A stretch of 64,000 bases of DNA from positions 1-64,000 of the forward strand of contig JAOTON010000972.1 in assembly GCA_034440635.1 (NCBI GenBank). Direction: 5' to 3'. The notes under the pieces were generated by a model that saw only the letters and a list, made by a program, of their open reading frames with translations, was not told the DNA's origin and did no database searches. Shown here one piece after another: positions 44,640-55,797 of this stretch; position 1 is the stretch's first letter, and every line of letters begins with the position of its first letter. The position numbers and the translations under genes are program-made. Origin of the DNA: Lepas anatifera (lineage: Eukaryota > Arthropoda > Thecostraca > Lepadidae).

Positions 44640-45420
44640 CGAAAAATAGGTATTTTAGATTTCGCGTAAACTCAGTCGTATCGGATTGGCATCAGCAACA
44701 GAGTAGCATAGCCCAGGATTCTGCGATATTCATAGCCTTGTTTGCAGTTATGACCAATGATATTGCAGACACTTCCCGCAAACATACGTCACGTGTTTTT
44801 CGTTGAAGACTTCACAATATGTGTGACAGTGTCTACTACAGCAGCTGCGCAGAGGCGGCTGCAGCTTGGCCTTGACATATTGCAGCAATGGATCACACGC
44901 AATGGACTGAAATTTTCAAGTTCAAAGACATAGTGCATGCACTTTTATAATAGACATTGAGACTGAATACCCGATTTTGTAAATTCGCGGAAATCCGAGC
45001 GACGTTGTAGCAGAAACCAGATTTATCAGGCTCACACTCGATAAGCTTTCATATGTGCCACACCTGAAGGATTTCCGCAAAAAAATGTTTCGATACGCTG
45101 AAAATACTGAAGGTGTTGACGAGGATGAGATACCGTGCAGATAGAGAAATGTTTCTCATGCTATACACGTTATACGCTTATCGCCTATATATACGTTATG
45201 CGCACGTTATACGCTCATTGTTATACGCTGCGTTATAAGCTTTTTATGCTGTATAGATCACTTATTCGTCCGAAGATCGAGTACGGCTGTGTCAGAGCTG
45301 CATGACGAAATCCATGGAGCAAAGCGGATTGAGATTTCTCAAGAGGCTCTATTCTGGCCGTTTGGCGGTTCTGACAGTTGATACCAGGGCTCTGCAATTG
45401 TGTAGGGTGATTGCCCTTTT
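44640..45420 (+). pseudogene. Decayed non-LTR reverse transcriptase fragment
   Basis: Across shifted frames I read ALFAVMTNDIADT, FVEDFTIC (an altered active-site YxDD-type box), LGLDILQQWITRNGLKFSSSKT, LDKLSYVPHLKDFRKK and LYRSLIRPKIEYGC. These are in the order expected for the palm and thumb of Jockey/CR1-type elements. Many stops and frameshifts show it is dead. It probably belongs with 46690-46846 and 47590-47870. Confidence 0.78.
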
Positions 45421-46439
45421 ACGCTAGACGCCCAAACTAAGGCCCCCAAATTTAAATTCAAAATAGTGTTTGAGAAATTTTGGAACAAATGTTTTCAATT
45501 TTGCATTTTTATCATTTTTATTTCTTAAGCGACGAACTTGAAATTTGCCTCCTTTTGAATAAGCAACAAGGCCACCTAAGAAAAAAGTTCGAACTGGTCC
45601 GACAATATTTATTACGCCAAAACGCAGTATTTCTAGTACAAGCAAAAAAGATATTGAAATTTGACAGCCGACTTGTAAGCTCGAAATGTCAGAAGGCACG
45701 CTTCAGTTAGTTTAAAGACAGCCACGCGGAGGCAGCTACGTCAATTTTCTTGTGCTTAGGCATAGTTTCCAGTGGAAAACGTAAAATTCTGACCTAGTTT
45801 TTGCCATTTTGCCGGAGGACTACATTTTTGCTCATTTCATTTAAATCTTAATCTCTCGCGATCTAATGCGCCGATTTGATTTTTCATTTCAAATAATGAA
45901 AGAACATTGCTTCCGCCTGATAATATTCGGAGATGGATATCGTGATAATAAAATTCATTGTCTTATATGTATAAATATAATTTTAGTAGAAAACCTTTTA
46001 TTTGCAGCTTTTCGGTTCAGAGCACATGTCATTCACAAGCTCAGAATTGACATGGCTGAATAGGAAAAATTAATTGCAGTCATTCAATTCATTTACACTA
46101 CCCACTTATCTCCAACGGCTTTCGAGTAATTCGTCCGAAAGGGTATTTCAAGGAGCTAAATTTCTCGGAACATGTTTGCTTCTCACCATGGTTTCAAGTC
46201 CTCAAAATGAATGGAAGTGGATGCAATTTGGCATAAAGCTAGCTTAGGGTCCTGGGTCGCCGATACAAGTGATTCTAGGCGAATCTAATGTTTGGTTCGT
46301 CTTCCAGAATCAGCTTTATACCATGCCTTTTCTGTACGAACACAACACCCGGCGCCACGATCACGGCATCGTTTTGATTGCGTGATACCGGCCAGTGACC
46401 TCCTGACGGGTCACAGGTGTAGGGTTAGTGGGAGTCGGT
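45421..46439. other. Sequence between retrotransposon fragments
   Basis: AT-rich; no gene was recognised. It may be an insertion into the retrotransposon. Confidence 0.4.
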
Positions 46440-46515
46440 ACAGTGTGGCGCAGTGGTCTAGTGGTTAGAGGTCCTGTCTCGTGATGAGGGGTGCGCGGGT
46501 CGAATCCGGGGTTGA
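46440..46515 (+). mobile_element. tRNA-like SINE head
   Basis: tggcgcagtggtctagtgg (box A-like) and gggtcgaatcc (box B) are spaced about 45 bp apart. The acceptor stem does not pair, so this is a pol III-derived SINE head and not a tRNA gene. Confidence 0.6.
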
Positions 46516-46689
46516 CTGCGGGATATTTACTATTTATTTCAAAGAAAAGAATGATGGCACTGACCTACAGGCTTATGAAGAGATACATTGAGAATGAAAT
46601 ATGGTTGATTTCAGCACATTTTCATGCGGCTCTCCTGCGCCGGTGGGGGGTTATCCCAGGTCGCAGACCGGGGTTGCGTATGAGGCCAC

Positions 46690-46846
46690 TCCTTAGTCCG
46701 CGAAAAAGATTATCGATATGTCCGTCATCTCGCTATCAGAATAGTAACAGGAGCGTTCCAAGCTTCACCCATAATAAGCATGCTAGTGGAAATTAGTGAA
46801 ATACCGCTACAAATGCGCAGTAAGATACTCGCTTTGCATTAAGCCA
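46690..46846 (+). pseudogene. Non-LTR fragment, post-RT linker
   Basis: Reads VRHLAIRIVTGAFQASPIIS and then ISEIPLQMRSKILAL, the conserved segment between reverse transcriptase and RNase H in Jockey-type elements. It is interrupted by the MITE at 46847. Confidence 0.7.
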
Positions 46847-47303
46847 TTAAAAGGAATGTGGCACCTTTAGAACGTGATTTTAACTGAGATAGCCAAGTTG
46901 TAAAGCAAATCGGAAAACCAGGTGCTCTATATATCATTTGTCTTGGAACTCGATTTTTCCGTAGAAAAAACTAAAACCTACCCGAAATGTACCTCTCATG
47001 TACCTCTCGCCAGGCGGCCATTGTTGTGAGCTGCTGGTGTGACGACATATGCTGACATCACGATGAGCATCAGCCAATCGAAGCCCTTGAGGTGTTTCGA
47101 GTATGGTAGTGGTTGCCAGATCATGACATCATCCAGAGGCAGATATTTATTCATTTTTCTAGAGGAGTATTTTAAAAATAAAAGCATTGGGCTTTTTTGT
47201 ACATTTTTCAGAGAAATCATGAGTGGTTTGATTATTTTCGGCTAAAAGTACGCCTAATTACACAAAATTCCAGGATTTTACCAAGGTGCCACGTTCCCTT
47301 TAA
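46847..47303. mobile_element. TTAA MITE family A, copy 3
   Basis: TTAA then AAGGAATGTGGCACC at the left, GGTGCCACGTTCCCT then TTAA at the right. Close in sequence to 10883-11339. It is inserted in the decayed retrotransposon. Confidence 0.88.
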
Positions 47304-47589
47304 AATAAGTCACCAACACGCCCCACATACCAAACATTTTTTTTTTGGGCGACGCCTACCTCAGTCAGATAGACAGTGGCTCGCGTTTTGCAACCCGTCA
47401 CCAGGGAGTGAGAGTCTGTGCCTAGCTAGCACAGGCTGGTATCGACAGCAATCTCGTCGAACCACATGAAGCAGCTGTTATTGAACCATAGCTCATCTCG
47501 ACAGTTAACACGAACACAACCTACGCCAACAAAGCAAAAATTTGCCTCCTGAACCGACGCGCCAGTATTTTATGAACTTGCTTGCGGAG

Positions 47590-47870
47590 CCGTTCGAAAA
47601 CCATGTCTGTTTCTATATAGACGGTTGCAAAAGAAAGTGACAATGGCACAGGGCGTGCATTTGTTGGTGACGATGTTGAGAAATTTTCTAGTTTGCCTTA
47701 CGAAGGATCCATTTTTACTTCAGGGCTGTACTCCATTTTTTTTTTGCTGTTTGGACCAGGTGTCTAAGCTGATGGTGAGGAAGTTTGCGATTTTTACCGA
47801 TTCCCTGTCTAATCTGCAGACATTGAAGCCATTTTATTTCTATAATGCGTCGTCACCTTGGCAGGCCATG
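47590..47870 (+). pseudogene. Non-LTR RNase H fragment
   Basis: In shifted frames: CFYIDGCKRK (first Asp motif) and, about 50 residues on, KFAIFTDSLSNLQTLKPF (the TDS motif). This is the RNase H order of the same kind of element as 44640-46846. It has frameshifts and stops. Confidence 0.7.
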
Positions 47871-47889
47871 CTGAAGATGACTGGATCTT

Positions 47890-49340
47890 CTGTGTGCACT
47901 GATTAGTCCAGTAGGAAGACACAGGCAGTTTGGATGACCACCATCTCAGCCTGAAAACTCGAGCAGAGCGAGCCTGCTGGTCGCCTGAGCTCATGCTGGG
48001 CTCTGTCTGGTGACTCGATGAAGACCCAGCTCCTCCGCTCGTGACCCCTCCGTGCACTGACCCGTCGGTCCACACCCATGTGGCACATTGAGTCAGGGAA
48101 GCGAGGTGGGGGAGAGCTACTCGCTTCTTCCGGACAGGTGGCGCTCCTGATGTCAGTGGGCCCACGTCTAGTTGAAATGTGACTCACTCTCCTGATACCC
48201 ACAGTGGAAGACGTCGAGGAAGGAAAGACTCGATGGGGAGGGAGATGCCTGCTTGATCCCACATGTCTTTGCCCACCTGCCGCCACCCGGTCACCGAGGA
48301 GAGTCGAGAGGGCGCTGTCGCCTCCGCACGTCTTCACAGAGGGTCTTCAGGCGGCAGGGTATGGAATTTCACCAGCAGTCGGGTCGCGAGTACCCTCCTT
48401 CTGGCCGCTACGCGGGGAGCCTTAACTCGGCTGGGAGTGGAGTGGGTGCATCCTGTGATGATACGCGCCGACGCTCTCATTTTGCGTTCCAGCAGCTCGA
48501 CATGAAATGACAGTGTGGCGTGGAGCCACGCTGCGGCCGCTTACTCCATCGCTCCTCTCACGTAGCCAGTAGCGACGGTTCGGAGGTGCTGTTCGTGCAG
48601 CCCCCAGTTGCAGCCGGACAGTTGACGTAGGTGGGAGATGCGGGGGTGGACCTTCTCCCACAGTCTCTTACAGTGTGGACCGAAATGGAGGAGCCGATCG
48701 TTGGTGACGCCAAGTAGCTGTAGGGTGTCTCCAGCAGTGACAGACTTCCCGTCGACCTTAAAATTGAAGGGATCGGCGTCTCTGGCCCACTGGGACATCA
48801 CCAGTACTTGGATCTTGGCTCCTGATACCACCATTTTGTGCTGTCGGGTCCACTTCATGAGGGTGCCAGCAGCAGCTTTATTGCGCCCGGTCCTTGGCGA
48901 CTTGGATGTTGTTGCCCGTGCAGAGAGCCGCCGTATCATCGGCGTACATGTAGGGGAGCATCCGGGAACCGCGCAGAGGTCGTCTACCAGCCGAGCCGCC
49001 CATACAAAATAAAACTGGCGATAAGACCCCTCCTTACGGCAGCCCAGTTCGGAAAATGCGCTCACTGGAAAGCACACCATTTAGTTCCACCTGGACTCTT
49101 CGGTCCCGGAGTCACTGCCAAATCCAGGCCACCGTGCAATTTGACAGCCCCATCTACAGCAGGCGAACGCGTAGCAGGTGGTGGTCCACTACGTCGTACG
49201 CGTGCGCGAAATCAAACGCGACGAGGACGTATTTCTGCGCGGTCTGTCCATCGGGAGGGCGGCTGTGTCTCGATTTGGGCATGCACAGTGCACGCTCACC
49301 TCTTCTCTTAAATGAGTCCTGAACTTGACCTGAAGGCGAT
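47890..49340 (-). pseudogene. Decayed non-LTR retrotransposon, RT plus RNase H
   Basis: On the - strand, from high to low coordinates: VAFDFAHAYDVVDHHLL (motif A), YMYADDTAAL (active-site box, in another frame), then the frame 49080-48541 with WARDADPFNFKVDGKSV, LQLLGVTNDRLLHFGPHCKR and TVATGYVRGAMEY. After that come LLERKMRASARIITGC and an RNase H start, WTDGSVHGG. Frame changes between motifs make it a pseudogene. It faces the + strand element at about 47880. Confidence 0.82.
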
Positions 49341-49366
49341 GGTTGATGGTATAAGTGGATGGTCAG

Positions 49367-52016
49367 TAGGCCATGTCGTGATCACCACTTTTTCACAGGA
49401 TCTTTGATTACCGGGTGTTTTCTAATGTATTGATGGCCGCTGATCACGATTTTCTGGTCGAAAGTTTCGAATTCAAAAATATTTGCCCGCGCAAGCCGTT
49501 TGAAATTCTTCCGGTTTGCCAAAATTTCGAGGTTTTCATATCTCACGGATAATACAAGGCAACTGATGTATTCAAAAGGCCCCAGAACTTTAAAACCATT
49601 GAAACTGAACAATTTCAAACCTTTTTGACTCCTTGAAATATATACTTACCCGAAAAAGTACCTTAGAAAGACGGGGATGTTTGAGCTTAAAAGATGATAA
49701 TAGATGGCGCGCATGACGCAGCCGTCAACCACTGTCCCGCTACGTCGCTTATGTCACGAAGCTATTAGCCAAAGGAGCTGGATATAGGATTTGAGCCTAT
49801 TTTGAATTCGATGAATGAACATTTACCTTCACAAGATGATCTAGGTTTCTCTCGGTTGCAGTTTTAAATATTATTGGTAATGATTGCTTTCAAAGCAGGT
49901 CCAATTCAGATCAGCTAGCCAGCCTATATAGATTAGGTATCTAAGCATGTAGTCACTGCGGATCAATTTCAAGTATTAAAATGTATGCAAGAACCAGTCG
50001 ATTATATTTAGATTGGTCTTGCTATCACTAGCAAGAAGAATACCGCATTTCGGGAAAAATGAAGTTACACCACACCTAGCTCCGCCGTCAAGCCGCTTAA
50101 CATGATTCACATGCATGCTGCCGCTTAACCAGCTCTCGATTGGGGCTGACGTTGTCGGTCACATTATGATGCTGCGGCTTGAAGAGATGGAGGCCAGGAA
50201 AGTGAACGAATTTCGCGTTTCAATAGCTTGAAAATTCGAACCGACCGCTGATGAAGTTGTCGAGACTTACAGAAGAGCATCTGTGCCAGCAAGAAACAAG
50301 TACAAAGTTCGCTGTGAAATAAGGAAGCACCGTAACCTGAAGGAAGCGATCAGAAGGCGTTTACAAAACATGAAGGTATCGTAAGCACGGACAAAACATG
50401 ACCACATTGTTTGACATATAAAGCAGAGCTTTACCATCAAAGGCATCGGCAAATAGAGCATTTCTGGAAGACCAACGAGAAGCACAGAGGTTGTATATTG
50501 GGGGCTTGGATGCTGTCGTGACAGACCATTGGAGAGGGCAGCAGCTGCGGCAACCCACTGCTGCTGCCGCCAATAAGGCCTGATCGGGAGGCCGGCTCGT
50601 CCGTATTCGAGCACAATAATATGACAATCACCCGGACAAGTCTATAAACGACTTCCGTGTCATTTAGAAATAAGTTTTCTTTCCGAGATTGATTTATACC
50701 TGCCAGAGCCTGATCGCGTGCGGCGTGTTAGCAGCTGGTGTGATGCTACAAATACGAAGCTCGCTGCTGCATATACCACCAGCGGTCGCTGTCAATGGTG
50801 CTGTTGCGTTCTGACGCAGCTTTGGCTCCGTCAGAACGCAACATCGGAGAACTCCTGGTAGCCACAACGACAGCAGCAGTGGCTTGGCTCAGCTGCTGCC
50901 GTCTCCAATGGTCTGTCACGACTGCATCCAAGCCACCAATATACAACCTCTGTGCTCACCGCTGGTCTTCCAGAAATGTTCTGTTTGCCGATACTTTTGA
51001 TGGTAGAGCTCTGTTTGATATTTCAAACAATGGTGCATGCTTTGTCCATGCTTACAATATCTTCATGTTTTGTAGGCGCCTTCTGATCGTTTCCTTCAAA
51101 TTATAAAGCTTCCTTATTTCTCAGCGAACTTTGTACCTGTTTCTTGCTGGCACAGATGCTCTTCTGTAAGTCTCGGTAACTTCATCAGCGGTCGGTTCGA
51201 ATATTGAAGCTATTGAAACATGAAATTCGTCCGCTTCCCTGGCCTCAGTCTCTTCAAACCGCAGCATCATAATTCGACCGACAACGGCATGTATTGACGG
51301 CAAGCTGGGTGTCGTGTAGCTTCATTTTTCCCGAAATACGGTATTCTCCTTGCTTGTGATAGCAAGACTAATCTGAACATAATCGACTGGCTCTTGCATA
51401 CATTTTAATACTTGAAATTTTTCCGCAGTGACTACATGCTAAGATACCTATTCTATATATGGCTGGCTCATCCTAATTGGACCTGCTTTGAAAGCAACCA
51501 TTACTAATTATATTTAAAACTGCAAGCGAGAGAAATCTGGATCATCTTATGAAGGTAAATGTTCATTCATCGAATTCATAATAGGCTCAAATCCTATATC
51601 CAGCTCCTTTGGCTAATAGCTTCTTGTCATAAGCGACGTAGCGGGACACTGACTGACGGCTGCGTCATGCGCGCCATCTATTATCATCTTTTAAGCTTAA
51701 ACATCCCTGTCTTTCCAAGGTACTTTTCCAGGTAAATATATATTTCAAGGAGTTAAAAAATGTTTCAAATTGTTCAGATTGAATGGTTTTAAAGTTCTGG
51801 AGCCCTTCCAATACATTAGTTGCATTTTATGGTCCGTGAGATATCAAAACATCGAAATTTTGGCAAACCGGAAGAATTTCAAACGGCTTGCGCGGGCAAA
51901 TATTTTTCGAATTCGACATTTTCGACCAGAAAATCGTGATCACCGGCCATAAATACATTAGAAAACACCCGGTAATCAAAGATCCTGTGAAAAAGTGGTG
52001 ATCACGACATGGCCTA
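49367..52016. mobile_element. 2.65-kb fold-back element with 8-bp target duplication
   Basis: Arms of about 1.2 kb (49367 to about 50575 and about 50865 to 52016) are inverted copies of each other. Ends are TAGGCCATGTCGTGATCACC and its complement. Flanking duplication atggtcag occurs at 49359-49366 and 52017-52024; a 9-bp reading (atggtcagt) is possible if one terminal base is lost. The arm open frames (49382-49618, 51770-51952) are arm repeats. There is no transposase, so it is probably a hAT-like or fold-back non-autonomous element. Confidence 0.85.
50803..50850. repeat. Hairpin in the fold-back spacer
   Basis: gttgcgttctgacg and cgtcagaacgcaac are perfect inverted repeats around a loop of about 12 bp. 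Confidence 0.85.
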
Positions 52017-52024
52017 ATGGTCAG

Positions 52025-53025
52025 TGACAAAATATACTCGTTTTATCAATCTGAATGGTCTGTTCACTTCGATCTGAACACTGCACATGATCATTAAACG
52101 CGCAAATTACAGCCAATAAACGAAAAAAAGTTATCAATTTATCAAGAGAGTACTTGGACACGTTGAAACTGTTTTCTTTTTATTCTAGTAGGGCCCATTT
52201 ATGTCACAAATCACACATGCCTATGGCATGATCTATTTCAGCATTCAATCACATGGCTACCGAAATTCTCTTAACACCTCCGAAATTTCACGCACAAGAG
52301 CAATTCTCCCATGCTGATGAATTGAAGAATATAGATAAAGGTCGATGGAAAATGCCCACATACTTCATTCTGTGTTTATCTTAACGTTTCAACTTCCCTT
52401 ATATCTCCTTGAGTCTGCCATCTGGTTCAAACATTATTTTTTAGGAGCAATTAATAATGTGGGTTAAAGTCCGGTTTGTGTTTCCTACAACTTAAAGCTT
52501 TTCCGCTGAGGTAATTTTCTTGGACAGCGCACAGGCCAGGTTCACACTCGCTGCGATTATTTTCAATGTCCTCTCACCATTATCTTACGAATCTTGGCCA
52601 CGTGGAAAGGCAAAATGATGCTTATCATATTTGATATTAAAATAAACTTAACCCCTCTTCACTAAGAGAAAAATCCTCAGATATATACCTTTATGTTCAG
52701 CTGTTGCATCTTCCCAGGTGTCTTGAATTTCTCCATGACCTAGTGGCAGTTACAGATTTTTCAAGAGGTGCCGAAAAAAGTGTGGACTGAACTGTTTAGC
52801 AATTCATTGTTTCAAATATCACGCCAAATAGGCATCTTGCTTGGCTGGTACAAACTGTTATGGCTGGGAGAGGGTAGGATAGGAGGTTGTTAAAAATACG
52901 ATCCACCAAAATGACGGCAACCGAAAACCGAATACCATAGGCGCCCTTTGGGTGAAAAGTTGATGGTAAAGTGCCCACTTTGAGGCTCCGCGTTTCCCCC
53001 ACCTTACTAAAATTCTAGATCCGCC
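52025..53025. other. No gene recognised
   Basis: AT-rich; no coding frame, RNA gene or repeat was recognised. Confidence 0.5.
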
Positions 53026-53298
53026 CATACGCGGATCCAGGGAGCAAAGGGGAGGGGCAGATGCAGCCCCCGATCGATCCTCGGCGCCCCCTGAAATGGT
53101 CACGGCGCCCCCTGAAAGGTCGATGGCACTCGCCTGAAGTGGCGCTTCCCACTCTCCCCAGGATGCGAAAATCGGTGCTCACCGATAGGATTTTACGCCC
53201 ACCTGGTAGGTTTTTCCGGTCAAAAGTGGCGCCCCCTGCTCCGGATGGCGCCCCCGGGAAGGTGCTCCCTCCGATTGGCAATCCTGGATCTGCCTATG
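53026..53298. mobile_element. MITE family D, copy 4
   Basis: Ends catacgcggatccag and ctggatctgcctatg are inverted. The interior (cggcgccccctgaaagg and ccggtcaaaagtggcgcccc) matches 493-725 well. Confidence 0.75.
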
Positions 53299-53649
53299 GA
53301 TCCGTTACTGTTCAAGAGCAAACAATTCACAGAAAAAGCAGGAAGATATCAAATGTTATCGGGGAGTGGTGCCGCCAAGATAATTGATGATGCTAACAAA
53401 TTGTTTAGTTATGTGGATAAAATAATTGGGTCGCCACACGGGATTGGAAGGGGACTCCTGCCTTCTTATGAGATGGGCAGTGTGCTAAAAATATATCGTC
53501 AAGTCAATATCAAATTATCAACATTTAGTTTTATACAGTGCACTGTTCACTGCAGTGATATAAGAGTGCTCTGTCCTTTTTCTGTGGGTTTATGACACCC
53601 GGTAGGGTTCGTTTTAGCCTCAAATATGGCTTTTGTGGTATTTATTTGG

Positions 53650-53880
53650 CCATTTGGCCGCCCCGGTTGCTCGGTTGGTAGAGCGTCGGGCTCCGGCCCG
53701 CTGCTGAGAAGCATGCAGTGGCAGTGCATGTCCAGGCTTGAGATCGGTTCCCTGAGACGCTCCGGCGCTCAATCGTTTGCCCGACGTAGGTCGGCTGGCA
53801 ACTGACTGATGAAAGGGTGACCTGAGCGAGGCGGCCATCCCTGTGCTTTGTGGGAGGTTAAACTTTGGCTTCTAAATCAA
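53650..53880 (+). mobile_element. tRNA-derived SINE-like element
   Basis: gttgctcggttggtagagcg is a near-consensus tRNA box A. The box B is weak (gatcggttccctgag). The body ends in gtgctttgtgggaggtta. I read it as a SINE and not a tRNA gene. Confidence 0.5.
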
Positions 53881-54289
53881 CCCTTCATTGTGGGCGTTAC
53901 TCGTTCGGGTGGTGGGGTCGGGGTCTCCGTGACAAGTCCCTTGAGGACTTTAATGAGACTCAGACTCCAACAGCCGTACTGGGAAGAACTTGGACGAAAT
54001 TTATAAAAAACAAGATTTTTTAGTGCAAATACAATTTGAACCTTTTGGCCTTTTCGCAAACCCGGTTTGGCCTTTTTCCGTTGAAAAAAACCCGTAGTCC
54101 TGGGCAGCATCTCTAATCTTTAGAATATGGAATAACAAAAATTAGGAGATATTTTTTTAACACTAGCACGTCTAAATTTTATTAACGCCCCCTCCAAATG
54201 GGGGTTTGATCCCCTGAAGACATTATAATGGCCAGCACAAGAAAATCTCCACCGCCCCCCTCCACTGAGTTTTCCTTAAAAAATGTTCT

Positions 54290-55268
54290 GCTGTCCTTTC
54301 CAGGGGGCGCCTTTCCTATCCATGGGTGCTTATTCTTTTTAGAGGGGGCGCCTTTGCTCTCGGGAGGGGGCGCCTTTTGCTATCCAGGGATGCCTGTGCT
54401 AACCAGGGGGTGCATATGATATCAAGGGGCGCCGTTGATCTTCTTCGGAGGCGTCTCTGCTGTCCAGGAGGCGCCTGCGCTATCCAGGGGCACCTATGCT
54501 ATCCAGAGACCCGGATCCTTTACTCAGGGGCGGGGGCCGCCTTTTGCTGTCCAGGGGTGCCTGTGCTAACCAGGGGCGCATATGCTATCCCGGGGTGCCG
54601 TTGCTCTTCTTTAGGGGCGTCTCTGCCGTCCAGGGGTGCCTATGCTATCCAGAGGGTGTGTTCTGTCCATGGGGCGCTTTTGGTATCAAAGGGCATATTT
54701 GCTGTTTTGGGGGCGCCTATCCTATCCAGAGGGCGCCCCTGCTGTCCAGGGAGCGCGATTGCTATTAAAGGGAGCTTATGATATCCAGAGGGGTGCCTTT
54801 GCTCTATGGGGAGGGGGCGCCTCTTAGTGTGCAGGAGTGCCTGTGCTAACCAGAGGGCGCCTATGCTATTCAGGGGCGTCGTTACTCCTCAATTGGGGGT
54901 GCCTTTTTCTGTCCAGGGGCGCCTCTGCTGTCTAGAGGTCGCCTTTGCTATCCAGAGGGGCGCTTTTACTCAAGGGGGTGGGCACCTTTTGCTGTCCAGG
55001 GTGCAGCTTTGATGTCAGGGGGCGCCATTCATATTTGAAAGTGTATTTTATTTTACACAGAGGGTACTACCCCTTCAGACAGGCGATGTGTCTGATTTTC
55101 TCTTGACCGGCCGGGGGCGCCGGCAAAATCCGGGGTGCCACCCAAATCCGTGAGGGCCTCCCGTACGAGGTCAAAACCAGGTGTGCAAAAATATACTATT
55201 GTACACCATCATTTTTTCAAGGTGTGCAACTGCACACCCTGTCCTGCGGAATCCGCCGTCCCTGCCAC
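54290..55268. mobile_element. GGCGCC minisatellite element (family E), copy 1
   Basis: Tandem irregular units of gggggcgcctttgctatcc (54290-55030) are followed by a unique tail ending in gcggaatccgccgtccctg. The tail is homologous to that of the next copy. Open frames with repeated CYPG-type words are repeat translations. Confidence 0.65.
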
Positions 55269-55797
55269 CGTTGTTCTCGGGAGGGGGGTTTCTCTCTTAT
55301 CTTCCAGGGGGCGCCTTTCTTATCAAAGGGCGCCTATTTTGTCCAGGGGGCGCCTTTTCTCTGCGGGGGCGCCTTTTGCTGTCAAGGGGTGCCTGTGCTA
55401 ACCAGGGGCGCATGTGATATCTAGGGGCGCCGTTTCTCTTCTTCGGAGGCGCCTCAGCTGTCCAGGAGGCGCCTACGCTTTTCAAGGGCGCCTATGCTAT
55501 CCAGAGGGGCGCCTTTACTCAAGAGGGGGCGCCTTTTGCTTTCCAGGGCGCAGTTTTGATGTCAAGGTGCGTCATTCATGTATGAAAATGTCTTTTCACA
55601 GAGGATCCTACCTCTTCAGGTAGGCGGTAATTAGGCTTGATTTTCTCTGACCGGCCGGGGGCGCCGGCTGAGGCCTGGGGGGGCGCCTCCTGGACAAAGC
55701 CAAAACAAGTGGTGCAAAAAGATACTTTTGCACCACTTGAAAAATCGAGTGGTGCAACTGCACCACTTGCACCCTGGAATCCGCCGTCCCTGGTTCC
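55269..55797. mobile_element. GGCGCC minisatellite element (family E), copy 2
   Basis: Shorter minisatellite (about 55290-55570), then the same tail, ending ggaatccgccgtccctgg. It is in tandem with copy 1. The tail contains a small hairpin around gtggtgcaa words at 55710-55770. Confidence 0.65.

Noticed and set aside
46440..46515. Functional tRNA gene
   Set aside because: Box A and box B are present but the acceptor stem does not pair; it reads as a SINE head.
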